Shown: piece by piece, positions 9,081 through 17,631 of the stretch | Layout: each line of letters begins with the position of its first letter | How positions within the stretch are numbered: position 1 is the stretch's first letter | Assembly: GCA_016234115.1 (NCBI GenBank) | Contig: JACRHD010000008.1 | Location: 1 to 64,000, forward strand | Source of the DNA: Nitrospirota bacterium | GTDB lineage: Bacteria; Nitrospirota; Thermodesulfovibrionia; UBA6902 | DNA length: 64,000 nucleotides | Reading direction: 5' to 3' | Translations under genes and position numbers: made by a program | The notes under the pieces: model-generated | Database searches by the model: none | What the model saw: the letters and a program-made list of their open reading frames with translations, nothing else | Told to the model about the DNA's origin: nothing

Positions 9081-9974
9081 ATGCTTTTTGACCGGCAAAA
9101 AAAGCTGCTTGCGCTGGTGGATGCGCTCGGGGGGGAAATCAGCAGTATGGATTTTCAGAAGCTGCTACTCCTCTATTGCCATGATGCTGAAGAATCCCCT
9201 TCATATGAATTTGTTCCCTATAAATACGGGGCTTTTTCCTTCACGTCCTATGCCGACAAACGGAAACTGATCGAAAAGGGTCTGCTCGCGGATGAAGACC
9301 GGGAATGGAAACTCACAACTGAAGGAAAAGCTGCGGCTACCCCACGTGCAAACGGATTAGCGTTTGATAATTTTGCCGAAAAGTATTCCGGCCTGCGTGG
9401 TGATGAACTTGTAGCAGAAACGTACAGGCGTTATCCATATTACGCGATTCGAAGTGAAATAATTGATAGAGTGTTTGCCGATGATGTAGCAGCCAGACGC
9501 TCGATTGATGCAGTTCGTCCCGATATCAGCAAGGCAGGTCTTTGTTCCATCGGGTATGAAGGCAGGTCTTTGGAGGACTTCCTGAATACCCTTATCAGAG
9601 ATGGGGTTACTCTTCTTTGCGATGTGCGCCGTAATCCGCTGAGCCGCAAGTACGGATTTTCAAAAGTTACTTTATCAAGAAGTTGTGAGAGGGTGGGTAT
9701 CAGATATGAACACCTTCCTGAACTGGGCATAGCGTCTGAAGACAGAAAAGAACTACATACTCAGGATGATTACTTTGCATTATTTGCTGTGTACAAACAT
9801 GATAGTCTACCGAAGCAGATCACTACGCTGAACAAGATAAAAAGATGGATCGAAAATGGCCAAAGAGTGGCGCTTGCGTGCTATGAACAACTGCCGGAGC
9901 ATTGTCATCGCGGTTGCGTAGCGGAAGCGCTTGAACATCAATTCGGAACACTCTGCGCGCCACGGCATTTGTGA
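9081..9974 (+). CDS. DUF488 protein with an extra N-terminal domain
   Basis: 297 residues. The C-terminal half (from about 153) matches DUF488: SIGYEGRSLEDFL, CDVRRNPLSRKYGFSK, and the closing ACYEQLPEHCHRG with clustered Cys/His. The N-terminal ~80 residues (FQKLLLLYCHD, FVPYKYGAFSF, a KGLL---WKLT wing) look like a small domain of winged-helix or Panacea/SocA type. That resemblance is low confidence. Biochemistry of DUF488 proteins is unsettled; members occur in defence neighbourhoods. Start ATG at 9081 is 23 bp after hsdS and the stop is 6 bp before the next gene, so it is part of the hsd transcript between the specificity and restriction subunits. A role in controlling restriction or sensing DNA modification is inferred only from position. 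Confidence 0.8.
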   Translation: MLFDRQKKLLALVDALGGEISSMDFQKLLLLYCHDAEESPSYEFVPYKYGAFSFTSYADKRKLIEKGLLADEDREWKLTTEGKAAATPRANGLAFDNFAEKYSGLRGDELVAETYRRYPYYAIRSEIIDRVFADDVAARRSIDAVRPDISKAGLCSIGYEGRSLEDFLNTLIRDGVTLLCDVRRNPLSRKYGFSKVTLSRSCERVGIRYEHLPELGIASEDRKELHTQDDYFALFAVYKHDSLPKQITTLNKIKRWIENGQRVALACYEQLPEHCHRGCVAEALEHQFGTLCAPRHL

Positions 9975-9980
9975 GGGGCT

Positions 9981-10802
9981 GTGGCGAAGGAACGCATTCT
10001 TGTAACTGTCAAGACATATCCGACTCTTTCCCGGAAATATGGTGAGACGGTATGCACCGCCGGCCTGCGCGAGGACGGCTCATGGGTGAGAATATATCCT
10101 GTGCCTTTCCGCAGGTTGGGAGAAACAGAGCAGTACAGCAAGTTTGACTGGCTTGAATGTGATTTGCTCAAAAACCCCAGTGATCCACGACCTGAATCTT
10201 TCCGCCCTGCAGATATTACTCAATTATATCCGGTAGCTCATTTAGATACACATGCTGACTGGCGGGAGAGGCGGCGGTTAATATTACAGAATTCCAGGGT
10301 CTATACACAGCTTCAACCCTTGCTTGACGGCGCTAAGGCAAATACTCTGTCGCTTGCACCCTTCAAGCCGACACGAATTCTGGATTTCATTTGGGAGGCG
10401 GAAGACATGGAATGGGATCAGGCAAAGGTAGATGAGATGCGAGATCGTTCAAAGCAGGGAGTTCTCTTCGAGGAAGAGGCGTGGCGGCAGACATTTAAGT
10501 TAATCAATAAACTTCCGTACAGTTTTTCTTACCGCTTCGAGGATGCCGATGGCAAAACAAGCGAAATGCAGATTTTAGACTGGGAAATAGGCCAACTTTA
10601 CTGGAACTGTCTGAAGCAATGCAACAATGAGGAACCTGCCGCATTGGCAAAGATCAAAGAGAAGTACTTCGGAGAGTTTCTGAAAAGAGACTTGCACTTT
10701 TTTCTCGGCACAACACAACAGTTCCACGGCTGGGCTACGAATCCGTGGGTCATAATCGGCGTATTTCCAATCCCGTATGAGCGGCAAATAGGGCTTTTTT
10801 GA
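9981..10802 (+). CDS. Conserved protein of unknown function inside the hsd operon
   Basis: 273 residues, GTG start. No membrane segment or known catalytic motif. Features visible are an opening RILVTVKTYPTLSRKYGETVC, then a beta-rich stretch with LREDGSWVRIYPVPFRRL, a Trp/Arg-rich centre (ADWRERRRLILQ) and a C-terminus with FFLGTTQQFHGW and a final IPYERQIGLF. The first 50 residues look like a small beta-barrel or nucleic-acid-binding fold, but I do not recognise the family. It sits 6 bp after the DUF488 gene and 4 bp before hsdR, so the three are almost certainly co-transcribed and stoichiometrically linked. The tight pairing with DUF488 suggests the two act together. Confidence 0.75.
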   Translation: MAKERILVTVKTYPTLSRKYGETVCTAGLREDGSWVRIYPVPFRRLGETEQYSKFDWLECDLLKNPSDPRPESFRPADITQLYPVAHLDTHADWRERRRLILQNSRVYTQLQPLLDGAKANTLSLAPFKPTRILDFIWEAEDMEWDQAKVDEMRDRSKQGVLFEEEAWRQTFKLINKLPYSFSYRFEDADGKTSEMQILDWEIGQLYWNCLKQCNNEEPAALAKIKEKYFGEFLKRDLHFFLGTTQQFHGWATNPWVIIGVFPIPYERQIGLF

Positions 10803-10806
10803 AAAT

Positions 10807-13800
10807 ATGATAACCGACATCAACAGTGAAGACCGCTTGGTGCAGGAGACGTTTGCAAATTACCTCCGCGACAGGCTCGGATGGGAAAGCATCTATGCCT
10901 ACAACAATGAAACATTCGGGCCGAACAGTACACTTGGCCGGGCAAGCGAGCGTGAGACCGTATTAGTTCGCGATCTACATGCAGCGCTTGTAAGACTTAA
11001 CCGGTCTCTTCCGGCAGAAGCCATTGACAAGGCCGCTCAGACCCTCATTCGCTTTGACTTTTCCCGCTCTATGCTGCAACACAACCTCGACTTCTATCGC
11101 TATATCCGTGACGGCGTACCGGTAAGCTATCGTGATGAACAGGGACAGCTCAGGCATGCCCATGCGCGGGTGATTGATTTCCGGAACGAGACCGATATCG
11201 ACGGCATTCCCAATAACCGCTTTTTGGCTGTGCGCGAGCTGAAGATTCAGGGGCTGCGCGTCCCTCATTACAACAGACGTGCTGATATAGTGTGCTTTAT
11301 AAATGGATTTCCAGTTGTTTTTCTTGAATTAAAGGCTGTCTACAAGAACATTCGCCTCGGTTTTGACGGTAATCTTACAGACTATATGACAGAGCAGGTG
11401 GTCCCTCATGCCTTTTACCATAATGCATTCCTTGTGGTCAGTAACGGAGACCGCGCGAGGTATGGCTCGATCACCAGCAAATGGGACCATTTTGCAGAGT
11501 GGAAAAGGAATGATGAGCATGATAAAGGTACTCTTGAGGCGCGCGCATTGCTTCATGGCATGCTTGCCAAAGAGCGGCTGCTCGACATTATCGAAAACTT
11601 TATCCTCTTTGATGACAGCAAGCCAGGGGGCACAAGAAAGATCGTTGCCCGAAATCACCAGGTCCTGGGTGTAAACAACGCCGTTGAGTCTGTAGTCCAT
11701 CAGGAAGACCTGAAAATCCAGTTTCCCCAAACTGAACGTTTTATTCAGTACGAGTATAAAACAGAACTATTGGATGCCGCGGAAGATTCATTAGCGCCTG
11801 TCACAAACATTGAGTCAGTGCCTTTGATAAAACGCGCTCATCCTGATCTGGGACGACTCGGCGTTTTCTGGCATACACAGGGCAGCGGAAAATCCTACTC
11901 AATGGCCTTTTTTGCAGAAAAGGTCCGCCGCCGGGTGCCGGGGAACTTCACCTTTGTCATCATGACCGACCGGGAGGACCTGGATGATCAGATTTATAAA
12001 AGCTTTGTCGGCTGCGGCATAGCTGATGCAAAAACCACGCCCCGCGCCGGGTCGGCCAAAATTCTGGAGACTCTGCTTAAGGAGAACCACAGGTTTATCT
12101 TTACGCTTATACAGAAATTCCGGCGCGAGGAACCACCCAAAGAGCCATACAGTCTGCGAGACGATATTATCGTGATCTCAGATGAGGCCCACCGCACCCA
12201 GGCGGGTAAGCTTGCGCGCAATATGAGACTTGCTCTGCCGCATGCCTCATTCATAGGCTTTACCGGGACCCCTCTTTTCAAATACGATCAACTGACAAAA
12301 AGGATATTCGGCAGCTATGTCTCACGCTACGACTTCAAACGGTCTGAAGAAGACCGCTCGACCGTCAAGCTCATTTACGAGAACAGGGGAGAGAAACTTG
12401 GGATTGCCCGGCTTGATCTGAACGACCGCATCGCCACGAAGATTGAAGAGGCGGAGCTTGAAGCTGATCAGATAACCCTCCTTGAAAAACTTCTTGGAAA
12501 AGATTACGAAGTTATCACTGCCGACGAACGACTCGATAAGGTTGCTGACGATTTTGTGGAATACTGTTCAGTACACTGGGAATCGGGTAAATCCATGATT
12601 GTTTGTATAGACAAAGTAACCTGCGCGCGGATGCATCAGAGGATTGTACCACGATGGCAGGCCAGGATTTCTCAGTTAAGAGCGGAACTGCCGGGCCGCG
12701 AGGCCGCCCTTGCAAATGCCGGAGATGATGAAAAAGAAACAAGGCAAAAGGAGTTCGATAAACTCAAGGGCAGGATTGCATGGATGGAGAGCTCTTTGAT
12801 AGCGATTATTATCAGCGAAGCACAGAATGAAGTAAAGGAGTTCGCAAAGTGGGATTTTGATATCGTGCCTCACCGTGACCTGATCAAGCGGGGTTTCGAA
12901 ACACCGGATGGCCGGCGCATAGACGTTGAAACCGCATTTAAGGAACCTGAACATCCCTTCCGCATTGCTATTGTCTGCGCCATGTGGATGACGGGTTTTG
13001 ATGTAGAGTGCCTGTCAACGATGTATATCGATAAACCCATGAAGGCACATACACTCATGCAGGCCATTGCACGCCCTAACCGTGTTTATCCCGGCAAAGA
13101 CTGTGGTTTAATTGTCGACTATAACGGGATGCTTAAAAGCCTTCGTGAGGCATTGGCTCAATATGCGGTAGGCAATGGTGGTGAGGAAGATGGCAATGAG
13201 ATAGTCGCACCGATTGAGGAATTGGTGAAAGCGCTTGTGCAGTCAATAGAGGCTGCTGAGAATCATCTCCGAAATCTCGGCTTCGAGCCTGGCAGGCTGA
13301 TAGGAGCCAGAGGTTTTGATCGGATTCAGGCCTTTCGCGATGCAGTAGAAGCGCTTTACACGTCTGATGAATCAAAACGCCGCTACGAAATTATTGCGCG
13401 TCAGGTCTTTGAGCGATTCAAGGCCCTTTTGATGGAACCGTCTGTATTTCAATTTGCCGAAAGGCATGACAATATTGAGGCAATTTACAAGAAACTTGAG
13501 GAACGACGGGATACGGCCGATATCACGGAGGTCTTAAAGGAGTTACATCGCATCGTTAATGAGGCGATACGCACAACCGGGGATGGCGGAGACCAGACCG
13601 AAGGTATGACTATTGATCTTAGCCGCATAGATTTTGCCAAATTGCGTGATGAGTTTGCAAAGAAGGTCAGAAGGAAGCATTCGGCCTTGAAAGATATACG
13701 GGATATTATTGAAAAGAAGCTTCAGCAAATGCTTGCAAACAATCCTCATCGCATGGACTACTACAAGAAATATCAGGAAATCATTGCGGAGTATAATCGC

Positions 13801-14214
13801 GAGAAAGATCGCACAACCGTCGAGGAGACCTTCGCACGGCTCACAGAACTGGCAAATAGCCTTGACGCCGAGCAGCGCCGGGCAGTTGAGGAAGGGCTTA
13901 CTGAGAATGAACTTGCCCTTTTCGATCTTCTCTGCAAGGAAAACATCAGCAAAAAAGATCGTGAATCTCTCAAACAGGCCAGTCGCGGACTGCTCGCATC
14001 CCTGAGAGAGCTGGTGAAACCGATCGAGAGCTGGACAGAGAAAGCGCAGACCACCGCTTTAGTTGAAACCTTTATTCTTGACCGTCTTTATGAAACCCTG
14101 CCCCAGCCTCCGTATACGCCTGAGGACGCCGATGCCGCTGCAAAACTGGTCTATGAGTATATTTGGCAAAGAAGCGCAGTGGGGCAACCCCTTTGGGCTG
14201 ACAAGGCTGCGTAA
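10807..14214 (+). CDS. hsdR: Type I restriction endonuclease motor subunit
   Basis: 1135 residues, full length for the family. The N-terminal nuclease domain shows the PD-(D/E)xK pattern, with D160 in RADIVCF and E174-L-K176 in VFLELK. The helicase has motif I GSGKS at 359-363, motif II DEAH from D459 and motif III TGTP. A later helicase motif ends in RPNRVYPGKDCG. The C-terminal helical region binds the M2S core in known complexes. All hallmark residues are present, so an active enzyme is expected. It starts 4 bp after the unknown gene and ends one base before the first mazG start. Restriction should occur at a distance from unmodified HsdS targets after ATP-driven translocation. Confidence 0.97.
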   Translation: MITDINSEDRLVQETFANYLRDRLGWESIYAYNNETFGPNSTLGRASERETVLVRDLHAALVRLNRSLPAEAIDKAAQTLIRFDFSRSMLQHNLDFYRYIRDGVPVSYRDEQGQLRHAHARVIDFRNETDIDGIPNNRFLAVRELKIQGLRVPHYNRRADIVCFINGFPVVFLELKAVYKNIRLGFDGNLTDYMTEQVVPHAFYHNAFLVVSNGDRARYGSITSKWDHFAEWKRNDEHDKGTLEARALLHGMLAKERLLDIIENFILFDDSKPGGTRKIVARNHQVLGVNNAVESVVHQEDLKIQFPQTERFIQYEYKTELLDAAEDSLAPVTNIESVPLIKRAHPDLGRLGVFWHTQGSGKSYSMAFFAEKVRRRVPGNFTFVIMTDREDLDDQIYKSFVGCGIADAKTTPRAGSAKILETLLKENHRFIFTLIQKFRREEPPKEPYSLRDDIIVISDEAHRTQAGKLARNMRLALPHASFIGFTGTPLFKYDQLTKRIFGSYVSRYDFKRSEEDRSTVKLIYENRGEKLGIARLDLNDRIATKIEEAELEADQITLLEKLLGKDYEVITADERLDKVADDFVEYCSVHWESGKSMIVCIDKVTCARMHQRIVPRWQARISQLRAELPGREAALANAGDDEKETRQKEFDKLKGRIAWMESSLIAIIISEAQNEVKEFAKWDFDIVPHRDLIKRGFETPDGRRIDVETAFKEPEHPFRIAIVCAMWMTGFDVECLSTMYIDKPMKAHTLMQAIARPNRVYPGKDCGLIVDYNGMLKSLREALAQYAVGNGGEEDGNEIVAPIEELVKALVQSIEAAENHLRNLGFEPGRLIGARGFDRIQAFRDAVEALYTSDESKRRYEIIARQVFERFKALLMEPSVFQFAERHDNIEAIYKKLEERRDTADITEVLKELHRIVNEAIRTTGDGGDQTEGMTIDLSRIDFAKLRDEFAKKVRRKHSALKDIRDIIEKKLQQMLANNPHRMDYYKKYQEIIAEYNREKDRTTVEETFARLTELANSLDAEQRRAVEEGLTENELALFDLLCKENISKKDRESLKQASRGLLASLRELVKPIESWTEKAQTTALVETFILDRLYETLPQPPYTPEDADAAAKLVYEYIWQRSAVGQPLWADKAA

Positions 14215-14215
14215 T

Positions 14216-14566
14216 ATGAATCTCCCCGACCTCCAGCAACGACTCCGCACCTTCGCCCAGGCCCGCAACTGGGACCAGTTTCACAGCCCCAAAAACCTCT
14301 CCATGGCCCTTGCGGCAGAGGCGGCTGAACTGCTCGAAATATTTCAATGGCTCACTGAAGAGCAGTCGAGGCATATCACCAATTCGGAGAAAGACCTCGC
14401 CCAGGTCAAAAAAGAGATCGCCGACGTTTTTATTTATCTGGTACGTCTTGCCGACAAACTGGACATCGATATCGAAAAAGAAGTCCTCGCCAAAATCGAC
14501 CTCAATGAAAAGAAGTATCCGGTTGAACTTTCAAGAGATAACGCAGTCAAGTACAACAAGCGATAA
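14216..14566 (+). CDS. MazG-like nucleotide pyrophosphohydrolase, copy 1
   Basis: 116 residues. Single MazG-type all-alpha NTP pyrophosphatase domain with the metal-binding pattern EAAELLEIFQW (EExxE-like) and the second acidic helix KKEIADVFIYLVRLAD (ExxD). Such enzymes hydrolyse (d)NTPs to NMP and PPi, in house-cleaning or in defence. I take the ATG one base after the hsdR stop; a longer in-frame extension would lie inside hsdR and lacks family similarity. A second copy at 15504-15854 differs at only six residues (R/K52, H/D53, N/D56, K/E66, and V/T and K/R near the end). The immediate attachment to hsdR suggests nucleotide-pool trimming coupled to the restriction operon. Confidence 0.88.
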   Translation: MNLPDLQQRLRTFAQARNWDQFHSPKNLSMALAAEAAELLEIFQWLTEEQSRHITNSEKDLAQVKKEIADVFIYLVRLADKLDIDIEKEVLAKIDLNEKKYPVELSRDNAVKYNKR

Positions 14567-14724
14567 AATTTTTCGATCCTTAATAGACTGATTTATGCAA
14601 TTCTGCTAAATTTGGTTAAACTGGGAGCAGTTTCACAGTTCGAAGAACCCTCAATGACTTTTGCCGCCAATCCTGAAAATCCCCTCATATGGTAAACTAT
14701 TTCAAAAAAGAGGAGGTGTTATCG

Positions 14725-15015
14725 ATGCGTACTATATCTTTAAAAAGCAATTCGCCTGATATGGCTATCCCCCTTTTAATGAACGCTATAGACAGAGAAA
14801 AGCGCATTCTCATAGAAACTCTCAGAAAGACAAGAGAGAAGATCAACAAGCTGGCAGAAAATCTTGGTGTTGATGTTGACAAGCTCATGAAGGGTGAGGT
14901 CGAACATACAGAAGCTAACGACATGCAGCTTATCGAACTTGAAGGCGAGATAGAAATTTTAAAACATATTGAAGCTGAACTCACAGAACTTGAATCAGTA
15001 GAGATATGCAAATAA
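14725..15015 (+). CDS. Putative antitoxin partner of TumE-like toxin
   Basis: 96 residues from the ATG at 14725, chosen because AGGAGG sits nine bases upstream; an upstream in-frame ATG at 14689 has no such site. The protein is charged and nearly all helical (REKRILIETLRKTREKINKL, then ELEGEIEILKHIEAELTEL), so a coiled-coil dimer is likely. It overlaps the downstream toxin-like gene by 10 nt, the usual antitoxin-first coupling. I do not identify a DNA-binding motif with confidence. The antitoxin role is inferred from size, order and partner. Confidence 0.65.
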   Translation: MRTISLKSNSPDMAIPLLMNAIDREKRILIETLRKTREKINKLAENLGVDVDKLMKGEVEHTEANDMQLIELEGEIEILKHIEAELTELESVEICK

Positions 15016-15491
15016 CGGATTATGTATCTGCAATTCTTGAAGTCATTTCGTCGTGCCCTTTTATTGAGTCGCAAAATCTTTCCTTTGAAGAACGCCCTCC
15101 CAACGCTGCTTTTATAACCGGAACAATTGCTTTCACAAATAACTCGAAACTACACTTTAAGGAATTTGTGGTATTTAAACCGGAAGGCATTAATATCGTG
15201 AAGTATGGTTACAGCTATTTAGATAAAAAGAGCGCTTTAATTTTTCGTTATGACAATGCCTTGGATCCAAAGACAAAAAAACTATCAACCTATCCTGAAC
15301 ATAAACATGCCTCAAAAGAATTGATGTCTGCAAAAAGACCTGCCTTAAAAGAAGTATTGGACGAGATAGCAAATCAGATTGAAGAACTCTCTGACCTGAA
15401 AGCTATTGATGATAGAATAAATGAACCTGCGGAGAGTTACGAGGCTTACAGTCAAAAGAGGACGTCTATAAAAAGATACTTAGATCGTTAG
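15006..15491 (+). CDS. TumE-family (DUF6516) toxin-like protein
   Basis: 161 residues. The family pattern is clear: a beta-rich core ITGTIAFTNNSKLHFKEFV, then KYGYSYLD, LIFRYDNA and the conserved His motif YPEHKHA near residue 100, followed by a helical tail (RPALKEVLDEIANQI). TumE-type proteins are described as toxin components of two-gene modules; the molecular target is not settled to my knowledge. It is longer than typical members (about 110-130 residues) by a charged C-terminal tail. It is translated with the upstream coiled-coil protein and is bracketed by two mazG copies. Confidence 0.75.
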   Translation: MQITDYVSAILEVISSCPFIESQNLSFEERPPNAAFITGTIAFTNNSKLHFKEFVVFKPEGINIVKYGYSYLDKKSALIFRYDNALDPKTKKLSTYPEHKHASKELMSAKRPALKEVLDEIANQIEELSDLKAIDDRINEPAESYEAYSQKRTSIKRYLDR

Positions 15492-15503
15492 CGAAAGATG
15501 AAT

Positions 15504-15854
15504 ATGAATCTCCCCGACCTCCAGCAACGACTCCGCACCTTCGCCCAGGCTCGCAACTGGGACCAGTTTCACAGCCCCAAAAACCTCTCCATGGCCCTTG
15601 CGGCAGAGGCGGCGGAGCTGCTTGAGATATTTCAATGGCTCACTGAAGAGCAGTCAAAGGATATCACTGATTCAGAGAAAGACCTCGCCCAGGTCAAAGA
15701 AGAGATCGCCGACGTTTTTATTTATCTGGTACGTCTTGCCGACAAACTGGACATCGATATCGAAAAAGAAGTCCTCGCCAAAATCGACCTCAATGAAAAG
15801 AAGTATCCGGTTGAACTTTCCAGGGATAACGCCACAAAGTACAACAGGAGATGA
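15504..15854 (+). CDS. MazG-like nucleotide pyrophosphohydrolase, copy 2
   Basis: 116 residues from the ATG homologous to copy 1; an in-frame ATG two codons earlier (15498) is also possible. Sequence is nearly identical to 14216-14566, including silent positions in the first 100 bases, so it arose by recent duplication (unit length 1288 bp from start to start). All metal-binding acidic residues are kept. Differences cluster around residues 52-66 (SKDITD in place of SRHITN). Both copies look functional. The direct repeat brackets the TumE-type pair and could recombine to excise it. Confidence 0.85.
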   Translation: MNLPDLQQRLRTFAQARNWDQFHSPKNLSMALAAEAAELLEIFQWLTEEQSKDITDSEKDLAQVKEEIADVFIYLVRLADKLDIDIEKEVLAKIDLNEKKYPVELSRDNATKYNRR

Positions 15855-15933
15855 GTTCCTGAGTTGCAATTTACATATTTGAGCTGTAGACTAAAATACA
15901 GTCTATATTAAGCCCCCCTTAAAGGAGGAACGA

Positions 15934-16218
15934 ATGAAATTAAGCACGGCCGTCAAACCTATAAGCCACATTAAATCTCACGCCTCGGAAATAATCAGCG
16001 AAATATCCGAAACCGGCAACCCTGTTGTTGTCACCGTAAACGGAGAAGCACGGGTAATAATTCAGGACTTGAAGGAATATGAAAAAGACCGCGAAAGCAT
16101 GGCTATGCTGAAGCTGATGGCAATGGGACGAAAGGACATGCTTGAAGGCAGGCATAAACCCATGCGTCAGGCTTTTTCAGAATTGAAAAAGAAGATACGC
16201 CCTGCCGGGAAACCATGA
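15934..16218 (+). CDS. Phd/YefM-family antitoxin
   Basis: 94 residues. N-terminal Phd/YefM fold: ISHIKSHASEIISEISETGNPVVVTVNGEARVII, which in this family dimerises and binds the operator, with a C-terminal tail (KDMLEGRHKPMRQAFSELKKK) that should wrap the toxin. A strong AAAGGAGG lies just upstream. It overlaps the RelE-type toxin by 4 nt (ATGA). Autorepression through an operator upstream of 15934 is usual for the family. A low-GC leader (15855-15933) is the likely promoter region. Confidence 0.88.
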   Translation: MKLSTAVKPISHIKSHASEIISEISETGNPVVVTVNGEARVIIQDLKEYEKDRESMAMLKLMAMGRKDMLEGRHKPMRQAFSELKKKIRPAGKP

Positions 16219-16541
16219 AGTACGAAGTCCGCATTGACAATATCGCATCATTAGACCTTTATGCAATTTATCGCTATGTTGCGATTAATGATTCCCCTGA
16301 AAAGGCAGAACATCTTCTCGACAATATACAGAAGGCAATAACCTCTCTTGAAACAATGCCGGCGCGGGGCAACTTGCCGCCTGAGCTGCAGCGGTGGGGG
16401 ATATCTGATTTCCGTGAAATATTTTTTAAACCCTACCGCATCTTCTATGAAATGAGAGGTAAAACCGTTTTCATTCATGCGGTCCTTGACGGACGCCGCA
16501 ATTGCGAAGACCTTTTACAGCAGCGGCTTCTTGGGGCATAA
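16215..16541 (+). CDS. RelE/ParE-family toxin
   Basis: 108 residues. RelE/ParE superfamily signature: KAEHLLDNIQKAITSLETMPARGNLPPEL, then DFREIFFKPYRIFYEM and the C-terminal strand VFIHAVLDGRRNCEDLL. Basic residues in the last two strands (FKPYRIFYE, DGRR) are where RelE-type mRNA interferases place catalytic side chains, but ParE-type gyrase inhibitors share the fold, so the target is uncertain. Length is normal and there is no frameshift. Coupled to the antitoxin by ATGA overlap. It closes the defence/toxin island; dus follows after 127 bp. Confidence 0.87.
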   Translation: MKYEVRIDNIASLDLYAIYRYVAINDSPEKAEHLLDNIQKAITSLETMPARGNLPPELQRWGISDFREIFFKPYRIFYEMRGKTVFIHAVLDGRRNCEDLLQQRLLGA

Positions 16542-16668
16542 TTTAAAAGCCTTTGCTGAAGGGAGGAAGTAAGTGATTCCGGGGAGAAATATCCCGGTGG
16601 GCTTTCCAGGGGTAACGCTACCGGGAACAATATAAGATAATCCTTTGCACTATTAATAATAAAACCGT

Positions 16669-17631
16669 ATGCTTTCAATCGGCAATTTGACATTCGCTTC
16701 GCCCCTGGTCCTTGCCCCGATGTCGGGGATAAGCGACCTGCCCTTTCGCCTGATCAACCGGTCGTTCGGATGCGGACTCGCATTCACGGAAATGATCTGC
16801 GCGCGCTCCCTCTCGCACAAGAGCAAAAACAGCCTGAAAAGGCTCTCGACGACCACGGATGACAAACCCCTGGGCGTCCAGGTCCTTGGAGATGATCCGG
16901 ATGTCCTCAAAAGGGCGCTGGATATTCTGTCGAAATACCCTTTCGATATCATTGATTTCAACGCCGCCTGTCCAGCCAACAAGGTCGTATCAGGAGGGAG
17001 AGGTTCGGGGCTGCTTCGGGAGCCTGTCAGGCTGCAGGGGATCCTTGAGGTGATCGTCAAATATACGGGCTTGCCTGTGACAGTGAAGATACGCTCCGGA
17101 TGGGATGAGACCTCAGTCAATGCGGCTGAGATTGCCCTTCGCGCCCAGGATGCAGGGGTGAAGGGGCTTTTTATTCACGGAAGGACGAGGATGCAGGGAT
17201 ACAGCGGGAGTGTAGATTACAATCTGATAAGGGAAATAAAAACGGCCCTGAAAATACCCGTGATCGCAGGCGGAGACGCGTTGAGTCCCGTTCTCATCAG
17301 GAAAATATTCGATGAGACAGGGTGCGATGGTGTGACCGTTGCAAGGGGCGCGTTAGGCAATCCCTGGATATTCCGTCAGACAGCCGAATATCTGAAGAGC
17401 GGGGTAGTCCCCCCCGGTCCTGATGTTAATGAGATAGCACGCATTATGAAAAAGCACCTTGCTTCGAATATTGCATTTTACGGGGAGGAAACAGGCGTGA
17501 TCCTCTTCCGCAAATTCTTCGGGTGGTATACAAAGGGTATGGCCGTAAAAGATTTGAAAGCCAGGGCGTTCCTTGCATCGACCGGGGACGAGATGGTGCG
17601 GTTGATAGAGGGACTGGAGGAAATTACCTGA
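16669..17631 (+). CDS. dusB: tRNA-dihydrouridine synthase, DusB-like
   Basis: 320 residues. FMN-dependent TIM-barrel enzyme reducing uridines in tRNA D-loops. Visible landmarks are the opening APMSGISDLPFRLI, FTEMICARSL, the catalytic CPANKV with Cys101, KIRSGWDE, HGRTRMQGYSG, IAGGDA and VTVARGALGNPWIF. These match the DusB branch. In many bacteria dusB precedes fis, but here no fis follows; the gene converges on and overlaps the cytochrome gene by 8 nt. Core housekeeping gene marking the end of the accessory island. Confidence 0.94.
   Translation: MLSIGNLTFASPLVLAPMSGISDLPFRLINRSFGCGLAFTEMICARSLSHKSKNSLKRLSTTTDDKPLGVQVLGDDPDVLKRALDILSKYPFDIIDFNAACPANKVVSGGRGSGLLREPVRLQGILEVIVKYTGLPVTVKIRSGWDETSVNAAEIALRAQDAGVKGLFIHGRTRMQGYSGSVDYNLIREIKTALKIPVIAGGDALSPVLIRKIFDETGCDGVTVARGALGNPWIFRQTAEYLKSGVVPPGPDVNEIARIMKKHLASNIAFYGEETGVILFRKFFGWYTKGMAVKDLKARAFLASTGDEMVRLIEGLEEIT

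Noticed and set aside
9081-9974. Assigning a DNA glycosylase or nuclease activity to the DUF488 protein
   Set aside because: No catalytic motif that I can tie to a known activity is visible; only the family match is supported.
14063-14215. N-terminal extension of the first MazG-like protein
   Set aside because: It lies wholly inside hsdR in another frame and is absent from the second copy.
14216-15854. mazG duplication as an assembly artefact
   Set aside because: The two copies differ at several positions and have different flanks, so they are distinct loci; only raw reads could settle it fully.
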